Part shown: one piece after another, positions 1 through 9,547 of the stretch
How positions within the stretch are numbered: position 1 is the stretch's first letter
Layout: every line of letters begins with the position of its first letter
NCBI RefSeq assembly: GCF_004522235.1
Contig: NZ_SDLT01000004.1
Location: 62,001 to 126,000 of the forward strand
Length of the DNA: 64,000 nt
Origin: Amycolatopsis nivea
GTDB lineage: Bacteria; Actinomycetota; Actinomycetes; Mycobacteriales; Pseudonocardiaceae
Direction of reading: 5' to 3'
Notes under the pieces: model-generated
What the model was told of the DNA's origin: nothing
What the model saw: only the letters and a program-made list of their open reading frames with translations
Database searches by the model: none
Program-made: the position numbers and the translations under genes

Positions 1-416
1 CGGTCAACTACACCGCCGCGGTGTCGGTCGGCGTGGCGCTGTCGGAGAAGCTCAAGACGCAGGGCCACGGCAAGGTCATCGCGCTGTCGTCGGTGGCGGG
101 CGAGCGGGTCCGCCGGTCGAACTTCGTGTACGGCTCGAGCAAGGCCGGTTTCGACGGCTTCTACCTCGGTCTCGGCGAGGCGCTCGCGCCGCACGGCGTG
201 CAGGTGACCGTCGTCCGGTCGGGCCAGGTCAAGACCAAGATGACCGCCGGGATGAAGGACGCTCCGCTGACCCGGACCGCCGAGCAGGTCGCCGACGTCG
301 CGGTCGAGGCCGCGCGCAAGGGCAAGGACCTCGTGTGGTCGCCGTCGGAGTTCCGGCTGGTGATGTCGATCCTGCGGCACGTGCCGCGGCCGATCTTCCG
401 CAAGCTGCCGGTCTGA
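1..416 (+). CDS. dprE2: DprE2, decaprenylphosphoryl-2-keto-ribose reductase (3' part)
   Basis: This is the 3' end of a short-chain dehydrogenase; the frame is already open at base 3 and about 137 residues are visible. The catalytic YxxxK appears as YGSSK after [14 protein letters not shown], and the protein ends [11 protein letters not shown]. These segments and the ending closely match the DprE2 subunit, which with DprE1 epimerises decaprenylphosphoryl ribose to the arabinose donor used for cell-wall arabinan. The Rossmann nucleotide-binding half lies outside the window, so the start cannot be placed. The arabinogalactan genes 6 kb downstream fit this role. A generic SDR is the alternative, but the C-terminal match is specific. 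Confidence 0.85.
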   Translation, partial: VNYTAAVSVGVALSEKLKTQGHGKVIALSSVAGERVRRSNFVYGSSKAGFDGFYLGLGEALAPHGVQVTVVRSGQVKTKMTAGMKDAPLTRTAEQVADVAVEAARKGKDLVWSPSEFRLVMSILRHVPRPIFRKLPV

Positions 417-508
417 CGTTCTCCCGGCCCGGCCTCCACCGAACGGTGGATGCCGGGCTGACCGGCTCGACGATGTCCTGAGGCGCCCGCCGCGCCGAAA
501 CTCGGGAC

Positions 509-1153
509 ATGGGGAACGAATTCCGCTCGTCGCTGGCCGCGCTGCTGATCGACCTCGGCGCGCCAGTCGGCGGCTATTACCTGCTCCGGGCCTTCGCCGT
601 CCCGCCCGTGTGGGCGCTGCTGCTGAGCGGTCTGCCGCCCGCGCTGCGCGTGCTGTACACGCTGGTCACCCGGCGTCGCGTGGACGGGATCGGCCTGCTC
701 GTCCTGACGTTCCTGGCCGCCGGCCTGGCCACCACCCTGATGACCGGCGACGCCCGGCTGATGCTGGTGCGCGGAGCCTGGTTCAGCACGCTGGCGGGCG
801 TCTGGCTGCTCGCGAGCCTGGTCCTCGGCCAGTACCCGACGACTTACCAGGCGGCCCGCGCACTGCTGCCGGGCCGAGGCTCCCGGCTCGACGCGGCGTG
901 GGAGGCCCGCCCGTCGTTCCGCCGGATGTGGCGGACGCTGACCGTGGTGTGGGGCGTCGGCAGCTTGGTCCACAGTGGACTGAGCATCGGGATGGCGTAC
1001 ACCCTGGCGGTCGACGAGGTCCCCGCGCTCGACGCCGGGCTGTCGGTCGCGTTTTTCGTTGGACTGCAGGTGATCACGCAGATTCTGCTGCTCCGGGAAG
1101 GCACGTTCCGCCAGGTGATGCGTCCGTCCACAGTGGACTCTGCCCAGGGTTAA
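509..1153 (+). CDS. VC0807-family integral membrane protein
   Basis: The 214-residue protein has about six hydrophobic segments and the layout of the VC0807 family: an N-terminal segment beginning with a conserved Asp-Leu-Gly (LLIDLGAPVGGYYLL), two helices, an amphipathic linker (roughly residues 110-140) and two more helices. Family function is unknown. The ATG at 509 follows CTCGGGAC, a weak ribosome binding site. The gene ends 4 nt inside the convergent XRE regulator gene. It carries two exact copies of the 13-bp palindrome GTCCACAGTGGAC (968 and 1126). Confidence 0.6.
   Translation: MGNEFRSSLAALLIDLGAPVGGYYLLRAFAVPPVWALLLSGLPPALRVLYTLVTRRRVDGIGLLVLTFLAAGLATTLMTGDARLMLVRGAWFSTLAGVWLLASLVLGQYPTTYQAARALLPGRGSRLDAAWEARPSFRRMWRTLTVVWGVGSLVHSGLSIGMAYTLAVDEVPALDAGLSVAFFVGLQVITQILLLREGTFRQVMRPSTVDSAQG
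968..1138. repeat. Two copies of palindrome GTCCACAGTGGAC inside a coding region
   Basis: Identical 13-mers occur at 968-980 and 1126-1138. One-mismatch or central-base variants occur in other genes at 29742, 39031, 41518, 57211, 57367 and 58075, so the consensus is about GTCCAYWRTGGAC. In these GC-rich genes the motif brings in A/T-rich codons that the neighbouring sequence avoids. It is listed as a dispersed short repeat; function is unknown. Confidence 0.55.
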
Positions 1154-1398
1154 TCCGGGTCTGGCGGCGGACGCAACCCGTCGACGAGCTTCGCCGGGTT
1201 CACCCCGAGCCCGTCGGCGAACTTGAGCAGGTTGTGCAGGTTGATGTTGCGCAGGCCGCGCTCGACCTGGCTGACGAACGTCCAGTGCACTCCAGCCGCC
1301 TCGGCCAGCTGCTCCTGATTGAGGCCAGCCTTGTGCCGGAACTCGCGCACGCGCTCGCCGATAATGCGCGCGGCAGCGGAGATCGGAGGCTTGGCCAT
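1150..1398 (-). CDS. XRE-family helix-turn-helix regulator
   Basis: The 82-residue protein is almost entirely one Cro/C1-type HTH domain (about residues 12-66): LGER-like entry helix, LNQEQLAEAAGV, then WTFVSQVERGLRNINLHNLLKFADGLGV. No second domain is present, so it is a minimal DNA-binding protein. The ATG at 1398 is followed upstream by the 15-bp repeat array, a natural candidate for its operator. It is divergent from the ESX-substrate genes starting at 1581, so it probably controls itself and that cassette. That regulatory link is inferred from position only. Confidence 0.8.
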   Translation of the reverse strand: MAKPPISAAARIIGERVREFRHKAGLNQEQLAEAAGVHWTFVSQVERGLRNINLHNLLKFADGLGVNPAKLVDGLRPPPDPD

Positions 1399-1412
1399 GG
1401 TCGACTAATCAC

Positions 1413-1487
1413 ACACGTCTAGCGCCAGCAAAACCAGAGCACAAATGACTAGAGCAGTTATGTCTATAGCGTTTATGTCTAGTAGTC
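1413..1487. repeat. Array of 15-bp direct repeats in divergent promoter region
   Basis: Five consecutive 15-base units start at 1413, 1428, 1443, 1458 and 1473. Units 4 and 5 share TTATGTCTA, unit 3 reads AAATGACTAGAGCAG and unit 1 has ACACGTCTAGCG; unit 2 is weak, keeping only the RAGC part. Another GACTA lies at 1403, just above the regulator start. The array is far richer in A/T than its surroundings. Regular spacing between a divergent XRE gene and an operon suggests cooperative repressor binding. Confidence 0.6.
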
Positions 1488-1580
1488 GAGCACCTTTCAG
1501 AATCGCGTCCACCGCGGGTGATTGATCGGCTACCGTGCTACCTGTAACCAATTGCCGACACCAGCGTCGAGGGGGCACAG

Positions 1581-1979
1581 GTGTGGGAGGACACGGCGTT
1601 CATCGTCGCGAGCGGGCAGGCCAAGACGACCGCGCCGGACGGCTTCGTCCTGGAACCCGATGAGGCGAAACAGCTGCTCAGCAAGCTGACTGGGATCAAA
1701 CAGAAGCTGACGACGATGCGCGAGAGCGCCATCAACCTATGCGGAATGAAGCCGCCGGCGCAGGATCCGTCGACGGTCGCGGCGCATGTGGCAATGGTCG
1801 GGGACGGCGCCGCAAAAATGGGAGCCTACTCATACGGCGGGGGTCACATCGATCTTCAACTCGCCTACGTCGATGAATTCATCCAGCGCATCGCGGAGGC
1901 GCTCGGCATGACAAGATCAAGCGATCACCAGCAGACGAGCCTCATTAACCGAGTCGACCACCAGGAAACGACCGAATGA
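1581..1979 (+). CDS. Small helical protein, possible PE-like partner of the PPE-like protein
   Basis: I do not recognise a named family. The 132-residue product has no signal peptide or membrane segment. Residues 25-50 (LEPDEAKQLLSKLTGIKQKL) and 90-112 look helical. It is first in a tightly coupled operon, its stop overlapping the lipoprotein start by 4 nt (ATGA). PE proteins are small helical partners of PPE proteins, so its place fits a PE-like role, but I do not see a clear YxxxD/E export motif. GTG at 1581 is preferred because GAGGGGG lies 6-12 nt upstream. Confidence 0.55.
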   Translation: MWEDTAFIVASGQAKTTAPDGFVLEPDEAKQLLSKLTGIKQKLTTMRESAINLCGMKPPAQDPSTVAAHVAMVGDGAAKMGAYSYGGGHIDLQLAYVDEFIQRIAEALGMTRSSDHQQTSLINRVDHQETTE

Positions 1980-2590
1980 AACTCCGCACGCCAATCGTCC
2001 TGCTCAGCTCCTTGGCCCTGCTCACCGCTTGTTCGGGCACCACCGGCGGACACCCAACGCCGGTGGCGAGCAGCAGTTCGCTGCCGGGCAACGAGGTGCC
2101 GCCCTATGGCGGTGCCCCCAAGGTCGAGAACCCGCTTCCCGACTCCGTGCTCTCCGGAAGCGCGTGCGATGCGCTCAGCCCCCAGCAGATCCGTGAGGAC
2201 ATCGGCGAAGGCGTCACCGGCAAACCTGAGGACGGACCTCTCGGCCCCAAATGCACCTGGTCTGACCAGCAGGGCGGCTCAATGCTGACGATCTTCTACA
2301 CGACCAAGCAACGAGAAGGCTTGAGCATCATCTACAAACAGGTGAAGCCGCAGATGAAGCGGTTCGAGGTGGTTCCGCCCATCCAGGGCTTCCCCGCCGT
2401 CGCCTACGACCCGAAACCAGGCCCGCGAACAGATGGGTGCCATGTAGCGGTCGGACTCTCCGACACGCTCGAATTCGAGGTCGGACTTGACCTCGGCCTT
2501 TCCAACAGCGGCAAAGCTGACGCCTGCCGCCTCGCGGTCGAGGTCACGGACCACGCGGTGACCACGCTCAAGAAGAAAGCGGGGCGGTGA
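1976..2590 (+). CDS. DUF3558 lipoprotein
   Basis: The 204-residue protein starts with a lipoprotein signal (LLSSLALLTAC, lipobox LTAC, acylated Cys about residue 19), then a Ser/Pro linker. The DUF3558 core contains SACDALSPQQIREDIGEG and C-W pairs such as CTWSDQQGGSMLTI, plus later conserved Cys (DGCHVAV, ADACRLAVEV). It should be anchored on the outer face of the membrane. The family has no known enzyme activity. Its start overlaps the previous stop, and its stop lies 1 nt before the PPE-like gene, so it is co-translated with the ESX-substrate genes. Confidence 0.85.
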   Translation: MKLRTPIVLLSSLALLTACSGTTGGHPTPVASSSSLPGNEVPPYGGAPKVENPLPDSVLSGSACDALSPQQIREDIGEGVTGKPEDGPLGPKCTWSDQQGGSMLTIFYTTKQREGLSIIYKQVKPQMKRFEVVPPIQGFPAVAYDPKPGPRTDGCHVAVGLSDTLEFEVGLDLGLSNSGKADACRLAVEVTDHAVTTLKKKAGR

Positions 2591-2591
2591 C

Positions 2592-3842
2592 ATGGGCTGG
2601 GTGGAGTCCACCAAGGCGCTGCTCGACAAATACCAGGAAATGACGGTGCCGATCGAGGAGATCGTCCCGCAGATCCAAGCGGCGCAGCCCGGGGTTTGGC
2701 ATGAAGGAAGCGACATCGCCAAGGGACTCGCGCGGGATCAGGAAGCGGTCAGCCAGGACGTCTCAGAGATTCTCGGCGGTCTCGAATCCGTCTGGAGCGG
2801 CGCTTCGGCGGACAAGGTCTCGCAGCGGCTGCGAACGGTGCGTTCCTCGATGACCGGTGCGCAGCAAACGTTCCACGACAACAGCGGCACGCACGCTTCC
2901 GCGGCGGCGATGCTCGACAATCTGCGCAACCAGATGGCTCCCATGTCGGCGGAACCGCTCACGAACGCGCTCAAGAGCGGGAAGAACCTGTTCGACTCCG
3001 ACGTGCTGTCCGAGATGCGCAGCCACAACGAGGCTTCGGCCAGGAATCTGCAGCTCTACCAGGAATTCACCCACCAGACCCAGTCCAATTCGGGGCAGTT
3101 GAAGTACGACTACGGCAAGCTCGGCGCGTACGACGGCGGCGTCACGGTCAACCAGCAGCCGAACGTCCCTGGTCCGGGTCATCCGCCAGCAGGCCCGCCA
3201 GGCCCCGGCGGTTGGCGGCCGGGAGGTCCCGACCCACGTGAGACTGGACCAGGCGACCAACCTCCCGGAGCGAGCGGGGCGGGCAGCCAGGTCGGCCCCG
3301 GTGTCAGCGGAGGCCACAACCGCGACAGCGGGCCGTACAGCGGCAGCCCGGGCAGCTACCCGCATTCGCCGAATCCGGCCGACGCGACCAGCACCTCCGG
3401 CTACGTCGAGCCGACCGGTTCCGGTCAGTCCCGGTTCACCCCTCCGGGGATCGGCGGGTACCAGCCCGGCGGGTCCGGCCCGAGTTCCGGCGGGTCTGGT
3501 CTCGGCTACACCCCGGGCATCGGGTTCGGCTCGACCGGCGGGGAGAGCGGCGGCGCCGCGACCACGCCCCGCGGTCCGGGCGGCGGTTCCCGCGTCGGAG
3601 CCGGAGAGTTCGGCCCGCGAGGCAGTGGCGGCGCGGGGACGGGTGCGCTGCGCGGAGGTGCGGCCGGCGAGCGCGGTATGCCCGGGGCTGGGATGAGCGG
3701 TGGCCGCGGCGGCAAGAAAGAAGACGACGCCGAGCACAACCGCAAGTACGTCCTCGACACCGACGACATTTTCTCCGACGAGGAAGCCACCATCGATCCC
3801 GTCACCGGCCTCCGGTCGACGCCGCCCACTCTCGGCGCATGA
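2592..3842 (+). CDS. PPE/WXG-like ESX substrate with Gly/Pro-rich tail
   Basis: Residues 1-175 form a helical domain with a W-x-G turn (ESVWSGASADKV, about residues 66-77) as in the WXG100/PPE superfamily. The next 200 residues are low-complexity Gly/Pro/Ser, followed by a charged C-terminus (YVLDTDDIFSDEEATIDP). It has no Sec signal peptide, as expected for a type VII substrate. The stop overlaps the EspG-like start by 4 nt. A canonical PPE N-terminus is not obvious, so PPE-like is safer than PPE. Partners are probably the 132-residue protein and the EspG-like chaperone encoded beside it. Confidence 0.75.
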   Translation: MGWVESTKALLDKYQEMTVPIEEIVPQIQAAQPGVWHEGSDIAKGLARDQEAVSQDVSEILGGLESVWSGASADKVSQRLRTVRSSMTGAQQTFHDNSGTHASAAAMLDNLRNQMAPMSAEPLTNALKSGKNLFDSDVLSEMRSHNEASARNLQLYQEFTHQTQSNSGQLKYDYGKLGAYDGGVTVNQQPNVPGPGHPPAGPPGPGGWRPGGPDPRETGPGDQPPGASGAGSQVGPGVSGGHNRDSGPYSGSPGSYPHSPNPADATSTSGYVEPTGSGQSRFTPPGIGGYQPGGSGPSSGGSGLGYTPGIGFGSTGGESGGAATTPRGPGGGSRVGAGEFGPRGSGGAGTGALRGGAAGERGMPGAGMSGGRGGKKEDDAEHNRKYVLDTDDIFSDEEATIDPVTGLRSTPPTLGA

Positions 3843-4549
3843 CCGGGCTGGATTCCACGGTGCGGCTGCCGACCGCGGTGTTGTCCCTGGTGTGGGACAT
3901 GCTCGACCTCGGCGAAATGCACCCGCTGCTCAGCGGCAAACGGCTTTGGGTGAAGGACGGCGCGGACCGTCGGCTGCACGCCGAGACCATCGAGTACCTC
4001 ACGCAACTCGGGCTCGCACGCGACGACGCGCCAACACCGCACCTGCGGGCGACCTTGCAGGTGATCGGCTACGCCGAGAGCGAATACTTCACGCACTCGC
4101 AATTCAGCACCGGGACCGATCGCAGCGCATTGGTCGCCCAGCGCGGGCCGGACGCGGTACGGGTGTCCGTGCAGGACGACGTGGTCGAGATCCGGCAGAT
4201 CGCCCCGAACCGGCTGGCCACCGCGCTTTTCGACGCACTTCCGCAGATCCCCGGCGCGCCGGTCCGCTCGGTGTCGATCGCGTCCGACGAGGCACCGGAC
4301 CCGTTCGACGAAAGCACCAGCGCCGAGTACCTCAATTCAGTCCTGGACCAGCCCCGCCAAGCGGTGCATCAGCTGTACGTCGGCCGCCGGGCCGGTGGCA
4401 GGCACCTCACCGGCGGTCCGATTTTCGCCCTGGACCTGGAAGCCGGCCGAGTCCTGACGTACCGGACCACCGACGACCGGACCGAGCTGATCCCCGGCGA
4501 CCCGCGTGCGATCGTCAAGATCCTGAACGACACCTCCGCCGCCCTTTAG
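3839..4549 (+). CDS. EspG-family ESX secretion-associated chaperone
   Basis: The 236-residue cytoplasmic protein has the features of the EspG family, which binds the tip of PPE proteins and keeps PE-PPE pairs soluble before export. Supporting segments are the N-terminal LPTAVLSLVWDMLDLGEMHP, the central strands around VRVSVQDDVVEIRQI and the late GGRHLTGGPIFALDLEAGRV. It is shorter than mycobacterial EspG proteins (about 280-300 residues). It overlaps the PPE-like gene by 4 nt and the convergent MerR gene by 4 nt. Confidence 0.75.
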   Translation: MTGLDSTVRLPTAVLSLVWDMLDLGEMHPLLSGKRLWVKDGADRRLHAETIEYLTQLGLARDDAPTPHLRATLQVIGYAESEYFTHSQFSTGTDRSALVAQRGPDAVRVSVQDDVVEIRQIAPNRLATALFDALPQIPGAPVRSVSIASDEAPDPFDESTSAEYLNSVLDQPRQAVHQLYVGRRAGGRHLTGGPIFALDLEAGRVLTYRTTDDRTELIPGDPRAIVKILNDTSAAL

Positions 4550-4914
4550 TCCAGCACGACCGGGCAATGCGGATTCGGCGTCTCCGCCAACGCGATCATC
4601 TTTTCCAGCCGCTCGCGAGTGCGTTCGAGACCGGAGATGTACTCGTCGAGCCGGGCCTTTTCCTCGCGCAGCCGAACGCGCGATTCCGGCGTGCTGACGC
4701 CCGCGTGCAGGCACGGCATCAGCTCGCGGATAGTCGCGCTGGACAGCCCCGCCGCGTAGAGCTGCTGGATCAGCCCGACCCACGACACCGCGTCCTCGCC
4801 GTAACGGCGCTGCCCGCCCGACGTGCGCGTCGACTCGATCAGCCCCTGCTGCTCGTAGTAGCGCAGCGAACGCACGCTGACCCCGGCGCGCTCCGCCACC
4901 TCGCCGATCCGCAT
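4546..4914 (-). CDS. MerR-family transcriptional regulator
   Basis: The MerR winged helix is clear from the start: MRIGEVAERAGVSVRSLRYYE, then GLIES and GGQRRYGEDAV; a coiled coil (about residues 75-115) and a C-terminal PNPHCPVVLD follow. The ATG at 4914 is chosen because MRIGE is the usual family beginning; an upstream in-frame start adds only eight non-conserved residues. A single Cys near the end does not define a metal site. It is divergent from an SDR gene with a dyad between them, the normal layout for a MerR regulator and its target. Confidence 0.85.
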   Translation of the reverse strand: MRIGEVAERAGVSVRSLRYYEQQGLIESTRTSGGQRRYGEDAVSWVGLIQQLYAAGLSSATIRELMPCLHAGVSTPESRVRLREEKARLDEYISGLERTRERLEKMIALAETPNPHCPVVLD

Positions 4915-4949
4915 CCGAGCCTCCGTGATCCGCACCACAAACGCGAGAA

Positions 4950-4967
4950 CCTGACATTGACGTCAGG
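4950..4967. promoter_or_regulatory. Dyad in MerR/SDR intergenic region, likely MerR operator
   Basis: CCTGAC at 4950-4955 and GTCAGG at 4962-4967 form an inverted repeat with a 6-nt spacer that contains TTGAC. It lies between the divergent MerR (4914) and SDR (5018) starts. MerR proteins bind dyads of this size at long-spacer promoters. A convincing -10 element at 19-nt spacing is not visible, so only the operator is claimed. Confidence 0.5.
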
Positions 4968-5017
4968 ATCCAGGATAGCCGTTGTCCCCTTCCGACGGCT
5001 TTTCCCAGGAGAACCTC

Positions 5018-5710
5018 ATGCAGATCGCAGGCTCGACCGCGCTGGTCACCGGTGCCGGACGCGGACTCGGCACCCACTTCGTCCGCGCCCTGCTGGACCG
5101 CGGCGCGGCCAAGGTCTACGCCACCGCTCGCCGTCCCGTCGACCTCGACGGCGCCGTGCCGCTGCCGCTGGACGTCACCGATCCCGATTCGATCGCGGCC
5201 GCCGCTGCCGCCGCCCCGGACGTCACCTTGCTGATCAACAACGCCGGAATCGCCTCCTTCACCGACCTGGTGACCGGCGAGCTGGACTCGATCCGACGGG
5301 AAATGGAGACCAATTTCTTCGGCCCGCTGCGGGTAATCCGAGCATTCGCGCCAGGATTGAAGAATGGCGCGATTTTGAATGTCCTGTCCGCCCTGTCCTG
5401 GGCGACCTATCCAGGCTCCGCGGGATACGCCGCGTCCAAGTCGGCGGCGTGGAGCATGACCAACTCGGTGCGGCTGGAACTGCTGGCGCAGCACACGCTG
5501 GTGAGCGGCCTGGTCATGGCCAGTACCGACACCGACATGATGGCGAGCTTCGACATCCCGAAAAACGACCCCGCCGACGTCGTCCGCGCCGCGTTGGACG
5601 GGCTGGAAGCGGGAGAAATCGAAATCATCGCGGACGCGGACAGCGCGACGGCGAAAGCCGGGCTGTCCGCGCATCCGACGGTGCTGTACCCGGCGCTGCT
5701 GGGCGACTGA
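5018..5710 (+). CDS. Short-chain dehydrogenase/reductase, MerR-linked
   Basis: A 230-residue classical SDR: TGAGRGLG cofactor motif (about residues 11-18), LLINNAGIA, catalytic Ser in LSALSWATYPGSAG and YAASK. Such enzymes reduce or oxidise carbonyl/hydroxyl groups with NAD(P)H; the substrate cannot be told. The ATG at 5018 is preferred over a GTG at 4982 because CCAGGAGAACCTC precedes it. Its lone position opposite a MerR gene suggests induction by a small molecule or stress. Confidence 0.85.
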   Translation: MQIAGSTALVTGAGRGLGTHFVRALLDRGAAKVYATARRPVDLDGAVPLPLDVTDPDSIAAAAAAAPDVTLLINNAGIASFTDLVTGELDSIRREMETNFFGPLRVIRAFAPGLKNGAILNVLSALSWATYPGSAGYAASKSAAWSMTNSVRLELLAQHTLVSGLVMASTDTDMMASFDIPKNDPADVVRAALDGLEAGEIEIIADADSATAKAGLSAHPTVLYPALLGD

Positions 5711-5750
5711 GGTCGAGCGGGCAGGGATTCTGCGCGAATACGCCGTTCGC

Positions 5751-6461
5751 TCAGTTGCCTGTTCCGGAGCCGGTGCCGCCGCCGTTGCCGAACCCGGGGC
5801 CGTTGTTGCCGTTGTTGCCGCTGCCGCCGTTCTGGCCGTCCGGGACGCGGTGGCGCTGGCCGGAACCGCCGTCGTTGAAGCGGTGGCCGCCCTGGTGCTG
5901 GCTCATTCCGGGTCGGCCGGGATGGTGTGTCGCGGCCATGACGCCGCCGACGATCCCGCCGCCGACCACCAGTCCCAGCACGCCCACCGCGACCAGCTGC
6001 GTGGCCCGGTGGGCGACGAACCGGCGGAAACCGCTCTGCTTCGGCGGCGGCAGGGGCATGCCCCACGGACCGGGCTGAGCGAACTGACCGGGCTGATTCG
6101 GCTGCTGAGCGGCCGGACCGGCATGCTGGCCCGCTTCCGAGGAAGACGCGGCTTGGCGCGCCTGCTCAGCAGACGGCCCGGGTTGACCCCCTTGGCCCGC
6201 CTGCTCGGCAGACGATCCGGGCTGACCCAGCTGGCTGGTCTGCTCGGCAGACGGCACCGGCTGGCCCAGCTGGCTGGTCTGCTCGGCGGACGGCACCGGC
6301 TGGCTCGGTTGAGTGGCTTCCCCGGCCGATCCTGCCTGGCCACCCGCGGCAGCCGGGCCCGCATCAGCCGAAGGCCCGCCCAGGTCCCCGGTCCGGCCGA
6401 ACTGCTCAGTCGGTTCCTGCCCGGCAGGCTCGCCAGGCGAGGGGTTCTTTTCGTCGTTCAT
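5751..6461 (-). CDS. Repeat-rich single-pass membrane protein of unknown function
   Basis: The 236-residue protein begins MNDEKNPSPGEPAGQEPTEQ, then carries four tandem copies of a 13-residue unit (about QPVPSAEQTSQLG). A Pro/Gln stretch, a basic segment and one membrane helix (TQLVAVGVLGLVVGGGIV) follow, then an external His/Gly/Asn-rich tail ending GGGTGSGTGN. Two of the DNA repeat units are nearly identical over 39 bp, which points to recent expansion. ATG at 6461 is chosen because the upstream extension reads as non-conserved Pro/Arg sequence. I do not recognise the family. Confidence 0.55.
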   Translation of the reverse strand: MNDEKNPSPGEPAGQEPTEQFGRTGDLGGPSADAGPAAAGGQAGSAGEATQPSQPVPSAEQTSQLGQPVPSAEQTSQLGQPGSSAEQAGQGGQPGPSAEQARQAASSSEAGQHAGPAAQQPNQPGQFAQPGPWGMPLPPPKQSGFRRFVAHRATQLVAVGVLGLVVGGGIVGGVMAATHHPGRPGMSQHQGGHRFNDGGSGQRHRVPDGQNGGSGNNGNNGPGFGNGGGTGSGTGN

Positions 6462-6559
6462 CGTCGGTCCTCCGGGCTGCGCGGGCGGGAGGCGGGGTGT
6501 CCCGGCTCCCACCCCCGAGGGTGACCGTCGATGCTGTGGAGAAGCTGAATCCCAGCTGT

Positions 6560-6669
6560 GTACTAATCCGGCCAAAAGTAGGCCGCCCCCCGCCCGGCAC
6601 GTAACCGTTGCTACGAAGTCATTAGGCCGTGGCTGTGGTCGGATTAGTACCGATCGGCACAGTAATCCG
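6560..6669. repeat. Perfect 11-bp inverted repeat plus third partial copy
   Basis: GTACTAATCCG (6560-6570) and CGGATTAGTAC (6640-6650) are perfect inverted repeats 69 nt apart; AGTAATCCG follows at 6661. All lie in the 216-nt space between a minus-strand membrane-protein start and the DPPR synthase stop. They could be binding sites for one regulator or a long-range structure. I see no gene here. Confidence 0.45.
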
Positions 6670-6677
6670 CGCGCCGT

Positions 6678-7732
6678 TCACAGGTAGAACGACAGGAACA
6701 AGGTCACGACCCAGGTCGCGCCGAGCACCTGCAGCACGCGGTCCTTCAAGGCGATCTCGTCCGGCGCGCCGGCGTTGCCGCCGTCCACGTCGACCGCGTA
6801 GCGGAGCACCGCGATCACGAACGGGACCATGGACACGACCGCCCACACCGAGTTGTGCTCGGCCTGGCGGATCTCGAACGCCCACAGGCAGTAGGACATG
6901 ATCAGGATCGCCGCGGACGTCGCCCACACGAAGCGCAGGTAGCTCGCCGAGTACTTCTTCAGCGAGGACCGGATCTTCGCGCCGGTGCGCTCGAACAGCA
7001 TGATCTCCGCGTACCGCTTGCCGGCCACCATGAACAGCGAGCCGAACGCCGTGACCAGCAGGAACCACTGCGACATCGCGATGCCGCCCGCGACGCCGCC
7101 TGCCACCGAGCGCATCAGGAAGCCCGAGCCGACGATCGCCAGGTCCACCACCGGCTGGTGCTTCAGGCCGAAGCAGTAGCCGAGCTGCACGGCTTCGTAG
7201 ACCGCCAGCACGATCGCCAGCCGCCAGTCCGCCGCGAACGACACGGCGAGGCCGGCGAGGAAGAACACCACGGCCGCCGCGTAGGCCACCGGGACCGGGA
7301 CGATGCCCGCCGCGATCGGGCGGTTGCGCTTCGTCGGGTGGGCCCGGTCGGCCTCGACGTCGACGGCGTCGTTGATCAGGTAGACCGACGAGGCGGTGAG
7401 CGAGAACGCCACGAACGCGATCAGCGCGTCGATGACCAGCTCGGTCCGGTTCGTCGCCTTGGAGAACGCGAAGAACGGCGCCGCGAAGACGAGGACGTTC
7501 TTCACCCACTGCTTCGGCCGCGCGGTCTTGATCACCCCGAGCACGAGGCCCACGGGGCTCGTGCCGGAGGTCGGGGTCGGGGCGGCCGGGGATTCAGGCT
7601 TCTCGACCTTCTCGGTCTTCTCGACCTTCTCGGTCGCCTCGGCCGCGTCGGTCTTCTCGGCGGCCGCCTCCGACACTTGCGCGGATTCGGCCGTACCGGA
7701 CGCGTTTTCGGTTCGCTCGTCGGTCGTTTCGC

Positions 7733-7736
<4 letters not shown>
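6678..7736 (-). CDS. ubiA: Decaprenyl-phosphate phosphoribosyltransferase (UbiA superfamily)
   Basis: This enzyme moves 5-phosphoribose from PRPP to decaprenyl phosphate, the first committed step to the arabinan donor. An acidic, repetitive N-terminal tail (about 75 residues rich in EKVEKTEK) precedes the UbiA core: GVIKTARPKQWVKNVLVFAAP, then the NDxxDxxxD site as NDAVDVEADRAHPTKRNRP and about eight membrane helices. It matches the mycobacterial Rv3806c type in motif and setting. It overlaps the PAP2 phosphatase gene by 4 nt in the same order as in mycobacteria. The long charged tail is unusual and probably cytoplasmic. Confidence 0.9.
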
Positions 7737-9473
<1,737 letters not shown>

Positions 9474-9547
9474 TCAGGGTACGCAGTCGCGCGACCGCGT
9501 CCCGAACCGACCTCGGCATCCCGCCAGGTTTTACCGGCACTACACAC

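Noticed and set aside
1413..1487. CRISPR array or plasmid iteron origin
   Set aside because: Units are 15 bp with no spacers, and no Cas or Rep gene is near; a regulator operator is simpler.
3700..6078. Very long open frame (792 codons) on the plus strand
   Set aside because: It is antisense or out of frame over EspG-like, MerR and SDR genes, is Arg/Pro-rich without any domain, and results from the GC-rich third positions.
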